Below are positions 1 to 11,425 of a stretch of 64,000 bases of DNA, one piece after another. This stretch comes from Paulinella micropora. Its lineage: Eukaryota; Cercozoa; Imbricatea; Euglyphida; Paulinellidae. The position numbers and the translations under genes were made by a program. How positions within the stretch are numbered: position 1 is the stretch's first letter; each line of letters begins with the position of its first letter. Where the stretch lies: the NCBI GenBank assembly GCA_019918135.1, contig WBZZ01001393.1, forward strand, positions 62,001 through 126,000, in the 5' to 3' direction. Under the pieces are notes generated by a model. It did not search any database. It was given only the letters and a program-made list of their open reading frames with translations, and had not been told where the DNA came from.

Positions 1-144
1 TTCACCTTCCCTAAATCCTTCACGTTTCCCCATGCGCTGTTGAGCTTCTCAACGTACTCCCGACGGCTCTCCTCAGATGCAGCAACATGCACGTTGTCAT
101 CGTCGTGGTAGGCCAATATCTCCGTCTTCTTCGTCTGCTCATCA
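1..144 (-). pseudogene. copia reverse transcriptase fragment
   Basis: The reverse complement resembles the RT of element C around 19500-19640: a Y-H-D-D-D catalytic-type motif is followed by residues like the C segment VEKLNEEWGNVKDLG. It runs off the left edge and is joined at about 144 to an unrelated Gag fragment, so it is a truncated scrap. Seen by comparison within the window; no full RT domain is present. Confidence 0.6.
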
Positions 145-808
145 ACCAATGCTGGTGTGCTTAGCGTTGTTGAGCTTGAGGATAAGCTCAGTGCATTTAT
201 ACCCTTCGTCGAAATGTTGTGTTTCGGAAATCCTTTCAAGTCGCCACTTAAAAAGGTTAATCCATTTCTCAACATCAGTGTTTGGGGCAAGTTGATCCGC
301 AACGTGTTGTGCTTGGAACTGGGGAGTACTCAGAGTACCCATCTGTCCAAATTCAGCTATCAGAGCAGCCCACATCTCATGTGGCTCTCTTCCGGCAGAC
401 CGGTTCGCAACCATAGCAGGGTGTCCGTTCACAGACTCAGCAATTATCGATCTAGTTTTCACAGTCAGCTTCAGTAGAGTGGGTCAAAACGATTCTGCAG
501 TTGTTCAAACGTGGGGTTTGCGGGCAGCGCAAAAACAGCTAGTCTCATGTCAGCGTGAGGGTCTACCGCGGGTGGGGCAGGGGCAGCGTCAGGCGTAATT
601 ATCAGCTTCAGCTCAGCGTTTGTCAGCGGCGAGTTGACATCTCGCAGGAAGATCAGGAACCTTGGGTCCACTCCCTCGCAAAACTGTAGCGTGCTCCAGC
701 GGAAGTGGTCGAACTCGTAGGCGTGTCATCGATCCTTCGGGAGACGTGAGTTGGGAAGCGGGGGACCTTAAGCGTTAGCTTAGTAATGGCTGGCTCATGA
801 CCTGCCAT
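145..808 (-). pseudogene. element A1 Gag, frameshifted
   Basis: Copia-type Gag. The start at 806-808 gives MAGHEPAITKLTLKVP, matching the Gag starts at 54169 (+) and 47090 (-). After a frame change the phrase FLRDVNSPLTNAELKL appears, then, after another change near 470, the Gag core (GREPHEMW, W-RLE-I-ETQHFDEGYKC). Residues match A2 Gag at 46132-46956. The C-terminal half and zinc knuckle are lost at the junction with the RT scrap near 144. It would form the retrotransposon particle; here it cannot be made in one piece. Family assignment is firm, exact break points are approximate. Confidence 0.7.
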
Positions 809-1294
809 GACTATGTTTCCACTTAATCAAAGACAAGGCACATACGGATTATCTAGTCGTCAGCGACTTCAGAAAGTACTTAAATACCTAATCAGTAGTT
901 TAATCATGATGAGATAACAAGGGTGTAGAAACCGCTCTCTGAACTGACCCCGTGCCTCTTTGGGAGCGTGCTTGCTAGGTTGTCTATTGCCTATATGAGT
1001 TACGGGACCAACTGTTGATCAAGACATGTGATATAAGGCAAAGGTACCAAGCTTGGTCAGTTCAGGGAGGTGAAGCTGTTGGACTTAGTTAATCACACCG
1101 GTTTATACGTTAAACGTAATTTGTAGATTATTGGAAATTGGAAATGTAAAGTGGTAAAATACAGGTAATGACATGGAAAACATTATTCAGAGTTGATCAA
1201 ATCAAATATTATTTACCGTAATTACTATAACCATTACTGATGTATTTAATACAGATATGAGGGAAATCCGAAGTAGTGTAGATATGAGAATATG
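809..1294 (-). repeat. LTR plus leader of element A1
   Basis: Non-coding. Its reverse complement is nearly identical to 53676-54168, and in both places it lies directly upstream of the same Gag start, as expected for a 5' LTR plus leader. The outer edge is near 1294, where similarity stops abruptly at the join to fragment F3. The inner LTR edge and primer-binding site were not resolved. Confidence 0.65.
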
Positions 1295-2170
1295 ATAATA
1301 ACAGACTGTGCTAATAAACCGACTCACACGGGGAGGGAATGTAAGGCCCGTGGCCCACCGAAGAAGAACTGCAATACCCCAAATCGTAGACAGCAACGAT
1401 CGGCACAGCGGGGGAAACAGAACCCCCGACCCAGGTACAATAATAATATGAAATCTAACAATTCGCGTGACCCCCACAAGACGAGAGTGGTTGTGAACAA
1501 GCCTGCTGTGTTCGTGGCCAAGCAGACGCTAGGTAAGTTTGAGGAGATCGATGACGCATGGGCCGGTCTGTCAGTGGAGGCAATCATGAACGAGAAGCCC
1601 GAGTATGGCAAAATTGCGGTGGAGGAGCTTTACAAGCTGCCTCCTGAACACATTAAGGTCTTCAATCCTCTTGCTTGTAATTCAACTTATGAGATCGCGC
1701 AGTGTCAGACGATGGACGTCGACAAGCAAGAAGGGACGAAGGAGACACCGGTACCCCAGCCGCAAGCGAAGAAGAGCAAGGTGGAAGAGCTGCCCAAACT
1801 CAAGATGTGCGCTCACATGGAAACCAACGGTACGTTTTACGACTGCCCTCTTGTACTGCGAGATGATTTAGATGCAAGCGCACCGGCGGACAAAAGTACG
1901 GCCAAGAAGGATGAGGCTGAACCACCTAAGGAATGTGAACACACTGAAACTTGGTTCGAGTGGTGGCCGTTAGGTCTGGCGAGAGAGCTCACAGGCATGA
2001 GTCGCGAGCCAGCGTTCAATGACGTGTCGGAGAAGTACATCAAGCAAGTTGTCGACAAGGATGTGTCTAAACAAATGATGGTACAGCCTGACCTACACAC
2101 ATTCCCCAACTTTATAAACACTACCTCACAAGATTGGTGTGGTCATACAGGCGACCAACGGCAACACAGC
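1295..2170 (+). pseudogene. element F3: Gag C-terminal fragment, family F
   Basis: The open frame encodes the second half of a zinc knuckle (CANKPTHTGREC), a basic Asn/Arg stretch, an acidic EEIDDAWAGLS segment, and a cysteine motif (CAHMETNGTFYDCPLV). The same order is found in elements F (52493 to 51500, minus) and F2 (60200-60800, plus). It is truncated on the left by the A1 LTR and on the right by the element B LTR; the frame runs into LTR sequence until 2272. Only a dead internal fragment remains. Confidence 0.7.
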
Positions 2171-2171
2171 T

Positions 2172-2569
2172 TACATTCAGGGGCGATAAAACCCATATTG
2201 AACCGAATAAACTTAAGTCTGAACTTAGTGACCGAAAACGAATTGCGATGCAGAGGCGTGTCACGGAGATGAATCCGGTAACACTGATAACCTACTAATC
2301 AGTTGACGGAGTGTTCGTGAAAACAGTAATTCCGGCAGATTGATTATCGGTGAGTATTTAATCCCTTCGGTACTTCCCACCAATATGAACGGAACTTTAC
2401 TGAATATACAATCAATATACACTTTACGCTATCGACGTGACACGTCACTATTATTAGATTATGGTCGACGTAATGGATGACTGTTAACTGACTTTCTAGA
2501 AATAATTCCTACGTCATTGATTATCCATAAAACGTTAATATCTAATTACAAAATCAAAGCGGATGCAAC
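2172..2569 (-). repeat. 3' LTR of element B
   Basis: Nearly the same sequence as 10963-11425, but lacking about 70 bp present there after position ~11310. On the minus strand it is preceded by a polypurine tract (reverse complement of CTCCCCCTTA at 2571-2580), the usual start signal for plus-strand DNA synthesis. Its outer end lies in fragment F3. Confidence 0.65.
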
Positions 2570-4021
2570 GCTCCCCCTTAATTCGATATTTACGTGCATT
2601 AGTGGCAAAGCGTAATGATTGTAACAACTACACTAATATTACGAGTAAATGTAGAAATTTGTCGCGCAGAACGAAGTGTAACTGAACAGTAACATTACGT
2701 GACTGCGATTAAGAAAATTTGACGTGACCTCCCCTGAAGTCTGTATAATCGCCTTCGATCGTTAGTTTCGTGTGTGCATTTAGTACAGCGCTGTTACCGC
2801 GATTGATTAACGCATTGATTGGAGTACGGGCCATCAATTAGTCAATACGTCTTACTTCGCAACATTGCTGCAAGTGGGCGTAATTTTTCGAGTTACATCT
2901 CGCAACGTTGGGACTCGGGTCACGAGGCGGTCGTTGCGTCGGTCGTCGCCATAGGTGCGATCGGTCGGGGCAATGTCCGTGCGATGATTAAGTTCGTCTT
3001 TAGCAGTCGGCAATAGTCACTCGTCGCGTTGGCCAACGGGTGGTCGATGAACGCTCTTTCATCGGCGTGGTGAAGGCATAAAGGAAGCTAGGGGGGGGTG
3101 GTGCGAGTCCAATGCTTCAGCGAGCCTTCGGGCCGCAGTTGCCGCTCGTTCTGATGCGCCTAATTGCTACATTTATTGTATGCAACCTATCTGACTTATC
3201 AACTTTTTCATGAATTATTTTGAAAAACAGCCGTTACGATTTATGCTTATTTCAAATAAAATTTATGATTAAATGATGGCTGAGAAGTGCATACTCGCTA
3301 ATTATAGTTCCATAATGATAACTAACATACCTGCCTTACAGGACTACTACTATTGAAATGACATAGCGACTTGCATGAACTTCATAATTTTCGCATGATG
3401 ATACAAAAATCGAATATGTCTTATAACGATATGTAAGCAACTTTCATGAAACGCAAAATTACTACACAGAAATTGAGATTTGGTTGCAAATTAGTACTGT
3501 TCAACTTATTATGCAACTAACCTTAGCATGGTAATGATTAGGTGAAGTTCGTGCGCAATTGTGACTTCAAAATTTGTCAGTGATTTCCAGAGAAAATGCT
3601 GTACCGAAAATGATGATTAGATATAAGTTTCGATACCTGATGTCGTTTTTCTGGAAGCAATTCACTGTCAGAATTTTGAATATCGGGTAGAGCCGCCTGA
3701 ATAATGTAAAGGTTTAGTCAAATGTAATGGATGTGACCATGGACTTAACCTTTTGTGGAAACATGTTGGCTCCCCCTGAACCTGACCTGTCCTGCGCGGC
3801 AGACGCGCTCAGGACCGTCTATCAAACTGCTTATGTAGTGGCTAATACCTATCCGCTACTTACATCATTATCATCCATACATTCATACATTTAAGTGCTT
3901 GACTTACATTGCATTATAACATGTGTGAGATGTGTGCGTGACCGGGAGATTTCGCTAATCCCGTTCCGTGACAAATGATTAAGTTCGCAAACCGATATAA
4001 TGAATACCGCTGTTACTGCTT
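2570..4021 (-). other. long non-coding 3' region of element B
   Basis: About 1.45 kb between the end of RNase H (4022) and the 3' LTR, with no credible coding sequence. It has a second polypurine-like tract on the minus strand (reverse complement of GGCTCCCCCTGAACC near 3769-3783), as if another LTR began about 250 bp past RNase H. The stretch from roughly 3180 to 3768 could be an LTR of a further element; no second copy is in the window to confirm it. Confidence 0.4.
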
Positions 4022-4789
4022 TTATTCCATCCTTATCATAAACTTATCCAGCAAGTAATCCATTTGGTCTTTTGGAAGGTACTTAGTCAATACATCCGCG
4101 ATTTGTTCACAGGTATCTACTTTCCGGAACTTCACAATTCCGCTGCTCTCAAGTTCGTTCAAGTAATGTTCTTCCACGAGTAGATGTTTTGTCCGCGGTC
4201 CCGAGAGTCCTCGTTGCGCTGCGAGAATTGTCTGGGCATTGTCCTCAAAGAAATCAACGGGATTGTTTTGCGCCAAACCGATTTCAGTCAAAATATTTTT
4301 AACCGCCATCATCTCCCGAAGAGCTTCATTGGCCGCAATGATTTCCGCGTCATTCGACGACAACGCAACTTTGGTTTGCCTCTTGGATAGCCAAGCAACG
4401 GGGCTTCCGCCGACTAAGACAACGTAACCGGTTCTTGATTTTCCCGTTTTAATGCATGCCTTATGCGCCGCATCCGGATATACGGAAACTTGTTCAACCA
4501 ATCCGGATCTTGTGCCCGATTTGAATCGTAAAGCCAGTAAGTTTTTCAGGTATCGAATGCACGTGCATAGGCTACTCCTGCGTCAACGGTTTGTAATACG
4601 CTTGCGGCGTTTACAGCTTCGTCGATATCCGGTCTAGTCATTTTGGCTAGAAAAAGCAAACATCCGACTATCTGGGGAATAGAGAACTGCCTAAGTCTAG
4701 CTGAGGCGTGCATGGGCGCGGGGTCGACTTTGGTACCTGGGGTAGCGCTTGGCTTGCTATCTGCGTACCCGAAGAACTTAATAACCTTT
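4022..4789 (-). pseudogene. element B RNase H and connection
   Basis: The frame 4022-4501 carries copia RNase H hallmarks: YPDAAHKACIKTGKSRTGYV, WLSKRQTKVALSSNDAEI, a DNAQTI motif, and the terminal CEQIADVLTKYLP signature. The stretch 4502-4789 encodes the RT-RNase H connection in other frames. RNase H removes the RNA template during reverse transcription. It is separated from RT by at least one frameshift. Confidence 0.8.
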
Positions 4790-5650
4790 CTAGCGTAAGT
4801 TCTCTGATGTACTATTATCTCCCTTTCGCTGTTCTATCTCCATGCCCTTGAACTCACTGGCTAATCCTAGACGTTTAATGGGGAATTGCTTCTCCAAGCT
4901 ATCGCAAAATTTGGAGTAAGCTCGTTCATCGGGGGCTACGAAGATAAGATCGTCAACGTGGAACACGCCAATGATGGCCTTGCTCACGTGTACTCCCTTT
5001 TGTATGAACATGCACGGGTCGGCTTTCAAGGGCTCAAATCCTAGTTCTCTTAGAAGTTCAGCGAAAAGATCGTACCATCTCTTGCCTGCCTGGGGGGCTC
5101 CATACAGAGCTTTGGTGATCTTGAGAAACATACCTTCCTTGCCCTTCTCTGTAACCCCCGGAGGGGCTCTTGCATATACCGGGTCCTTCATCAATGCATT
5201 GAGGTATGCGTTTTTGAAGTCAACGGCATAGACTTTGTTTCCTAAACTTACCGCTAGTTTGAAAAGCAACAAAACTGACCTATGATTCGCACACGGGACA
5301 TAGAGCTGTTCGGGGTTATAGCTTATTCCGGGTTCTAGCTGATCTCCTTTTAGAGATAGTCGAGACTTTGCGAATTTTACTCCCTTATCGTCTGTCTTTA
5401 CTTTATGAACCCATAATAAGCCCACAGGCTTCACGCCGGCTCGTTTGACAACGTCGGCTGTTACCCATTCGTAAGCTTTAAACTCCCTTAGGGCTTTCAT
5501 TTCATTGTCAATGCCTTTTGGCAAGTGCTTTAGCGTCATTCCTTCTTCTACTAGGTCAGTAGGTAAATGTATGTAAAACAACCATTCGCTTGCTTCTTCT
5601 TGAGAAATGCAGTCATCCATCTCAGTCAAGTGTTCTTTCATTAGTTTCAC
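4790..5650 (-). pseudogene. element B reverse transcriptase
   Basis: 286 residues with the copia RT signature blocks in order: LLWVHKVK, VYAVDFKNAYLNA, the ALYGAPQAGKRWYDLF block, and the catalytic pair in GVFHVDDLIFV. The DD catalytic residues are intact. It is cut off from integrase and RNase H by frame changes, so no full polyprotein can be made. Confidence 0.85.
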
Positions 5651-7220
5651 GTAGTGAGTGGATTTTTTGACAAGTCTGTCTGTGTTCTCGTTCTTTTTCC
5701 GTGGATTATGTTTGCAGTCGATACGCTATCGCTCTGTTCCCATGTTAATCCTTTCGGGGGTGGCTTACCTTCTACGTACTGATTGGGTTCAGTGTAGTCG
5801 GCATCTTGTGCTGTGAAATCAGAGTTTGGAGTCGGGCCTATACTAACTTGTTTGTACGAGTCGTCCTGCAAGCTTTGTTTTAAGCTTAGCTCGTCTTGTT
5901 GTTCTGATTCACTGTGCTGTGGCTGTTTGGTGTCATGAGTTGGCGAATCTGGTATATTCGTGTTCTCGTGAGTGGGGACTAGGAGTGGTTTGTGATCCTC
6001 GTCGTCGTTGTCTTGTGCGTTAGTAGATGGTATTGGAGTGTCTGCTAATAGACTACCTGTCTCGCTAGTGTCTATGTGTGGAATGTTTTCGGTGAAGCTA
6101 TCTTTCTCTCGCTCCCCCTCAGATTCGTCACTCCATGCTATCTCCGCTGTATTGCCTGTCAGTGGGCCTACTTTGTGTGGATTGAATCGCGCATTTCCAA
6201 CTCCTGAAATCACTCTTTTACCGTCCCATACGCGATACAGCTCCCTGTGTATGTCGTACCCTACTAGAGTAACAACTTTGCCGGGCATAGTTCCCTTGCC
6301 GTCTTTCTTACCTACGTGCATAACTCCTCTGCTACCTATAGGCTTGAGTTGGTGCATTGGGGGCTTTCTACCGAACAACTGTTCATAAGGGGACATACCC
6401 TTTCTAGGACCAGTGGTCGCCGGAAGAATGTTCCACAAAGTGGAAGCCGTATGTTCCATTTCGTCCCAAAAATTGGGTGGAAACCCTGAGTGTATACGCA
6501 TTGCTCGGGCAGGTCCTCCGGTTGTCTGATTCATCCTTTCAGCTATGGGATTACCATCTTTATCGCCAGTAGCTGCACCTTTCCATATTATGCCCGGGTA
6601 TTCTCGTTTTACCTCATTGGGTGCCGTGAATCCTGGTCACAACGGATTTCATTAGTCCTATTGCCTGTCTGTGTTTCAAAGAAATGGATGGCCTTTCTCA
6701 GACAAGCTATGAACTCATTCTTATGCGCGAGATAAAAATAAAGAGTGTATCCGGAAAAATCGTTGGTCACCGAGAATTTATACCTCTTTCCTGTTCTAGA
6801 TATAGTGCGCCATGCTCCCTGTGTGTCTACATGTAGAATTTCTGCTGTCTTGGAAGCTCTACAAATGTGATTGACTGCGAATCGAGGTAGAACTTTCGAT
6901 TTGCTAATCATGCACGGCTCGCATAGTGCGCACTCTTCCTTTGCGCTTTCGAGTGTCCCTTTGGGACTGACTATCCTATATCAGGCCGCTTCTGCAAATG
7001 CAGCAGCTTTTGGATAACCAAAATGTCCTATACTATGATGTAAGATGTCTATATCTATTGATCTACGTTTGTCTGTCTTGCTGGGATACTTGACGTACAA
7101 TACTGCTTCGCTACGACTATCCTTATTGCTATCTTTGCTGTCTGTGGCTGTGCTGTGATTTGAAGTGCTCCTATCACTATCTCTATCGTTTCTGTTTTGG
7201 GGGCTTCCCTCCCCATTCAC
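5647..7220 (-). pseudogene. element B integrase, several frames
   Basis: Three frames together show a copia integrase. At 6981-7220 the zinc-binding part (HHSIGHFGYPKA); at 6609-6911 the first catalytic Asp region (LHVDTQGAWRT) and the second (IRCDQD); upstream of 6534 the Glu region (PIAER followed by MNQTT); then the GKR-like C-terminal part (FGRKPPMHQLKPIGSRG, GYDIHRELYRVWD). A Ser/Thr/Pro-rich tail leads toward RT. DDE residues are visible but the frame is broken at least twice. Confidence 0.8.
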
Positions 7221-8763
7221 CCCAACATGCTTTCCGTCTTGGGCACACCGAATGGGACAAAACGCTGATTGATGCGCAGCGGCTTATCGTTCTTAGTGTC
7301 CCATCTGTATAGCAACGGCTTTGTGAGTCTCCCCCTGACAAGTATGTCACTAGTCTCTATCTTAAGGGGCTTTTTGAGAATGAACATCTGTCCGTTCTGA
7401 TGGAGGATAGCACGCTGGTGATAATGATCCATGGGACCGGTGGGAGTGATGTTGATGGGCATTGAGGGGTCAAAATAAGCTGCTTTGGCTATAATGTGAG
7501 GTTTTGCGTGTCCATCTCTAGCCATTTGCATTATGCCTGCCTTTTTGAGCTCTCTCTCCATTGCCTGTCTTAAACTTCACTGGTTTAACATGAGTCATAT
7601 TTGTCATAACAGATTCATCACGACAAATGTATTGGGACGCACCACTATCTTGGTAGGTGTGATTGTGTCTGGGCTTCTTTCGCTAAATAACACCATGGCT
7701 TTGTCTGATGTTGTTTCTTTCTCTCCTTTCTTTGCTTTATGTCCCTCTGTAACTGAATCATCTCTACTCTCACTATCGTCTTCTTCTTCTTGTTCATTCT
7801 CTTCATCTTCATCTTCTTCTACATGCTCTTCATCTTCGTCTTCTTCTACATGCTCTATTTCTTCTTCTGGTGATGACATTTCTAATGCTCTCAACAGTCT
7901 TATCTCGTCTGAGTTCTTCTCCCGGTCACTGTCGTCATGCATCAGTTCTTCTTCGTCTTCTTCTTCTTCATTTCTTGTCTGATCCTCCTCATCTACTTCT
8001 TCAATCACTTCTTGTGGTGCATCATTGTCTACTTCCTTCTTTTGTTCTACCCTAGCTGTCTGGTTGCTGAGTGGTGGGGTAGTGAAAAGAATGCGTTCTG
8101 TGGGAACATTTGGTTGTAGTGAGCTGGATACACCAGGCAAACGTGCTCTCTCTTGTGGGATGAATGCGTAAGTATAGGGTCTCTTTCTACACTAATAGTA
8201 TAGGGGCTAGTGCATACGACTCTGTGCTTGGCATACACTCCCTCTATCGCATTCATAGTGTCTGTGAGAAAGTCGTCTTTTTGCTCATCTGCCATCCACA
8301 CTACCTCCTTATTTTCTGTCCATTCACATCCTTGTGTCATTACTTCTGCTAAGTGCTGTAAGGTGTGAAAATTGATGGGTGAAATGTGTGGATTGGGGCG
8401 TGCTTGGTCGTCAACTACTACTAGACCTGCCTGTCTGAATGCCGTGCTAGTGAGATAGTGACCCCCTGGAGTGAGTTGTTGAACGTGAGCAGATGATTGT
8501 GCTGTGGTGACAGAGGTAGTACAAGACCTTTCAGGAATAGGACATACTGGGATGTTACTTTCTGGTATTGGTCTGTCATCATGTCTGTCTTCGCACTCGT
8601 CTCTCTGTTTGTTCTGTCGGTTCTGACTTTTCTGATCTGAGGTGGGGACCAAACCGATTTTTTGCGCGTACTGTAGCGTAATCGCATTCAGTTCTGCTGA
8701 CGACGCAATTTGAAACTCGTGCGACTGTTCCGGCGGGTAATAGACCCATGCTTGATTCAGCAT
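7217..8763 (-). pseudogene. element B protease-linker region
   Basis: Three overlapping frames (8047-8763, 7604-8140, 7217-7561). The middle holds an extreme acidic tract with two direct repeats of EHVEEDEDEE (DNA repeats at about 7800-7856). The 7217-7561 frame resembles the segment between protease and integrase in element F at 49398-49670 (PLKI-DI--RGR--K-LYR-DT-ND-PL--N-RF). No D-S/T-G protease active site was found, so the protease core seems lost or replaced by the sequence at 8830-9530. Confidence 0.55.
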
Positions 8764-8834
8764 TGTATACCCTTGTACGTTTCCATACTTTTGTAGGTAC
8801 AGTTCTGCTTTCTGATCTAAGCCTTTCTGGTCTG

Positions 8835-9683
8835 GGTAGTACAGTCAGCTAGACAGGCTAGCAACAACACCGAACAGAAGCAGTTCACGCAGACACAGAA
8901 CAGCAGTCAGCAAAGCAGACAGTCACGTCAAAGACAGTCTCATTCTAGACAGTCGCATACAAGGCAGTCACAGACTAGCAGTCAGCAAGAAAGACCGTCA
9001 CAGACAGGCAGACAGCAGAGCAGACAGTCGCAGACAGGGCAGTCACAGACTAGCAGTCAGCAAGAAAGACAGTCTCAGAACAGCATCAGCAGCAAAGTAG
9101 TCGACAGAGTAGACAACAACGCACAGACAGCAAACGACAGGCAACAACGACACAGGACAAGCTGCACACTGCTCACTCACGAAAGGACAAACAGGAGACA
9201 GGAGAAGAGAGAGATCGAAGCAAGAGAGAGAAAGACGAAACAGAGTCAATCACTACACGCTTCACCTCTCCTGAAGGTACCAAGTCTCTATCGGAAGGTA
9301 CAGGTCGTTGCGAACCACCACCACATACCATCTATTCCAAGCTACAGCCTGGCTGTACTCTATCTAGCAAACAGAAACAGTTAGTCAGAAAGGAGACAGA
9401 TGTTAGAGGAAACCTACGATGTCAAGGGAGAAATACACGCGGTGAAAAGTGCGGGATTACTCGCGACCCCAAATTTGTCGGATCACCCAAAATGATGGGG
9501 AAACGGTTCGAATTCTCGAAGTTCTGTGGCTATCACGCACACCAAGACCCTTTCTTCCCTTTCATAGACCTTGATAAGACCGGGAGAAGCAAGACCTGCA
9601 AAATGCGGGAATGTCTTCTAGTTCTAGGCCTGTCTTCCTCCTCTGTCTCCTGTCCTCCTCCACATAAAACAAACACAGACTGA
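8835..9683 (+). other. plus-strand Gln/Ser-rich ORF with CxGxxTxxGxxC...CxxH motif inside element B
   Basis: Against the direction of element B, this stretch is open on the plus strand in two overlapping frames. The first is rich in Gln, Ser and Arg from a degenerate CAG/ACAG repeat (8835-9370). The second (about 9051-9683) ends in a zinc-type motif: CQGRNTRGEKC, then FCGYHAHQDP. That spacing resembles small zinc motifs of the DUF5763 kind (family name from memory). There is no good ATG before 9492. It may be a captured host gene fragment; function unknown. It overlaps the minus-strand Gag end at 9533. Confidence 0.35.
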
Positions 9684-10936
9684 CTCTCTTCCTCCTCTTC
9701 TTCGCTAGGCTCGTCTTGTTGATCTGTGTTGTCTTCTTCTTGTGTGAGTTCATTGTCTTGTTCGTCTGAGGCTTGCTCAGCTACTGCGACAGTAGTTCTA
9801 GGGGACTTCTTGGAAGGTTTAGTGCCCGAAAACCTTTTAGACTTAAACCGGGGGCAATCCTTACGGGGGTGTCTCTTGCCTTTCTTGCATTCACCTTTTA
9901 CGCAAGGCTTGCTGCAGTCTTTGGCTAAGTGCCCGGGGGAATTGCAGTTGAAGCAACGTTGTGCTTCGTCGTCCGTTTGTTGAGTCACAAATGACTTCTC
10001 AGAAGTCTTACTTTCTCCTTTAGTTTTCTCAGGGTTTCGCCTGCCTCAAGGGTCTTTCGCTGAGAGTTCTGTTTTAATTTATACTTAACCCAGATTTTTC
10101 TCAGCAATGTTATCTTCCAATTGGGAGTGGGAAGTGATTCCCTTATTTTCGAACTGGATCATTAGGGCGTCGAGCCCTCCAAACGCTGGGTGATACGAGA
10201 GCTTGTGCAAGAGGTGTGCAGTGTGCAAGTCTATAGGGATTTTCCCACCGTGGTCTCTTTGAATCTGAAGCTAAGAGAGTCCGTTCTCATCATTGCCAAT
10301 AGCCTATGTCTCCCTTGGGGGCTGGCAACGATATATTTTCGCCATCTTATAATCATATCGAGGAGTGATTTGCCGCCATACCTCTTTTCGACCAAAGCCA
10401 AATGCCGATAGGATTTCTATTCTCTACACTCATGCACATTGTCACTAGGACGGGTGCTTTAAATGCAACTGAGAGATAGAGTCCTAATCTTGCATACGCT
10501 GTGCGTATTGTTTGTCAGCTTTTTTTCTTTTGGAGGATGCTCTCTTTTTCCTCGTTTGGGCTCTTCTGGCTTTGTTTTTTTCTTCCAGGTGCTCCTTTGC
10601 CGATAGAAGGAGAGAGGATTTGCCTTTTTGAGAGGATGAATATTTTCCTTGTTTGGGCTTTTCTCTCTCTTTCTGGGGTTCCGGTTCTGAATCGTCCTCC
10701 AAGGACTCGTCAGACCATTCTTCCGCGTTACGCATGAGCACAGGGTCATATGGAAATTTCGCAACTGCTTTATCTGGTTCCTCGAGCGTTGAGGCAACCA
10801 TGTCTTCCATTTCTGCGCTATCACCGTAAGTGAATGATTGAAATTGGAACCGCCATTCCTGGTAAAGTCGTTCGCTTGGTTTGAGCGTGGGTACGCTCGC
10901 TAGGTTGAGAAGTTTAGGGGTTTGGGATTTACTCAT
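9533..10936 (-). pseudogene. element B Gag, frameshifted
   Basis: The N-terminal 150 residues (10484-10936) start MSKSQTPKLLNLASVP with WRFQFQSFTYGD, then an acidic and Lys-rich stretch. The middle (about 10080-10480, other frames) encodes HTAHLLHKLSYHPAFGGLDALM-type Gag helices. The C-terminal part (9533-9988) has a classical CCHC knuckle, CFNCNSPGHLAKDC, a further Cys/His group, then basic and acidic tails. It would be a nucleocapsid-capsid precursor; at least three frame breaks make it non-functional as read. Confidence 0.75.
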
Positions 10937-10962
10937 GAGTGGTTGACCGAGTCAAGGCTGCA

Positions 10963-11425
10963 TAACCGATAAAACCAGTATTGAACCGAATAAACTTAAG
11001 TCTGAACTTAGTGACCGAAAAACGAATTGCGATGCAGAGGCGTGTCACGGAGATGAATCCGGTAACACTGATAACCTACTAATCAATTGACGGATAGTTC
11101 GTGAGAACAGTAATTCCGGCAGATTGATTACCGGTGAGTATTTAATCCCTTCGGTACTTCCCACCAATACGAACGGAACTTTACTGAATATACAATCAAT
11201 ATACACTTTACGCTATCGACGTGACACGTCACTACTATTAGATTATGGTCGACGTAATGGATGACTGTTAACTGACTTTCTAGAAATAATTCCTACGTCA
11301 TTGATTATCCATAAATAGTAAAATGGTCATCGTAGTTAATAAAAGGTAAGTACTGTCGGACAATTCTGATATAAGCAAGATGGAAAAACGTTAATATCTA
11401 ATTACAAAATGAAAGCGGATGCAAC
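10963..11425 (-). repeat. 5' LTR of element B
   Basis: Direct repeat of 2172-2569 with about 70 extra bases before the shared end. It lies just upstream of the B Gag start (10936). The boundary at 11425 is sharp: element E sequence follows. Primer-binding site not identified. Confidence 0.65.

Larger units (their letters stand above)
2172..11425 (-). mobile_element. Ty1/copia element B
   Basis: A minus-strand element of about 9.2 kb bounded by two related LTR-like repeats in the same orientation (about 2172-2569 and 10963-11425). Between them, right to left, lie Gag with a zinc knuckle, a highly acidic linker, integrase with an H-H zinc part and catalytic residues, RT (FHVDD) and RNase H, the copia order. 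All parts are broken by frame changes. The 3' untranslated part (2570-4021) is unusually long, and a plus-strand foreign ORF sits where the protease core is expected. No target duplication was identified. Confidence 0.7.

Noticed and set aside
2819..3016. Plus-strand 65-codon frame in the element B 3' region
   Set aside because: No motif, no conserved neighbour, and against the element's direction.
7533..7982. Plus-strand Ser/Cys-rich frame of 149 codons
   Set aside because: Antisense of the acidic GAA/GAG-rich tract of element B; serine runs are the mirror of glutamate codons.
8835..9130. CAG microsatellite expansion
   Set aside because: Units are irregular and encode a mixed Gln/Ser/Arg sequence; no clean trinucleotide run.
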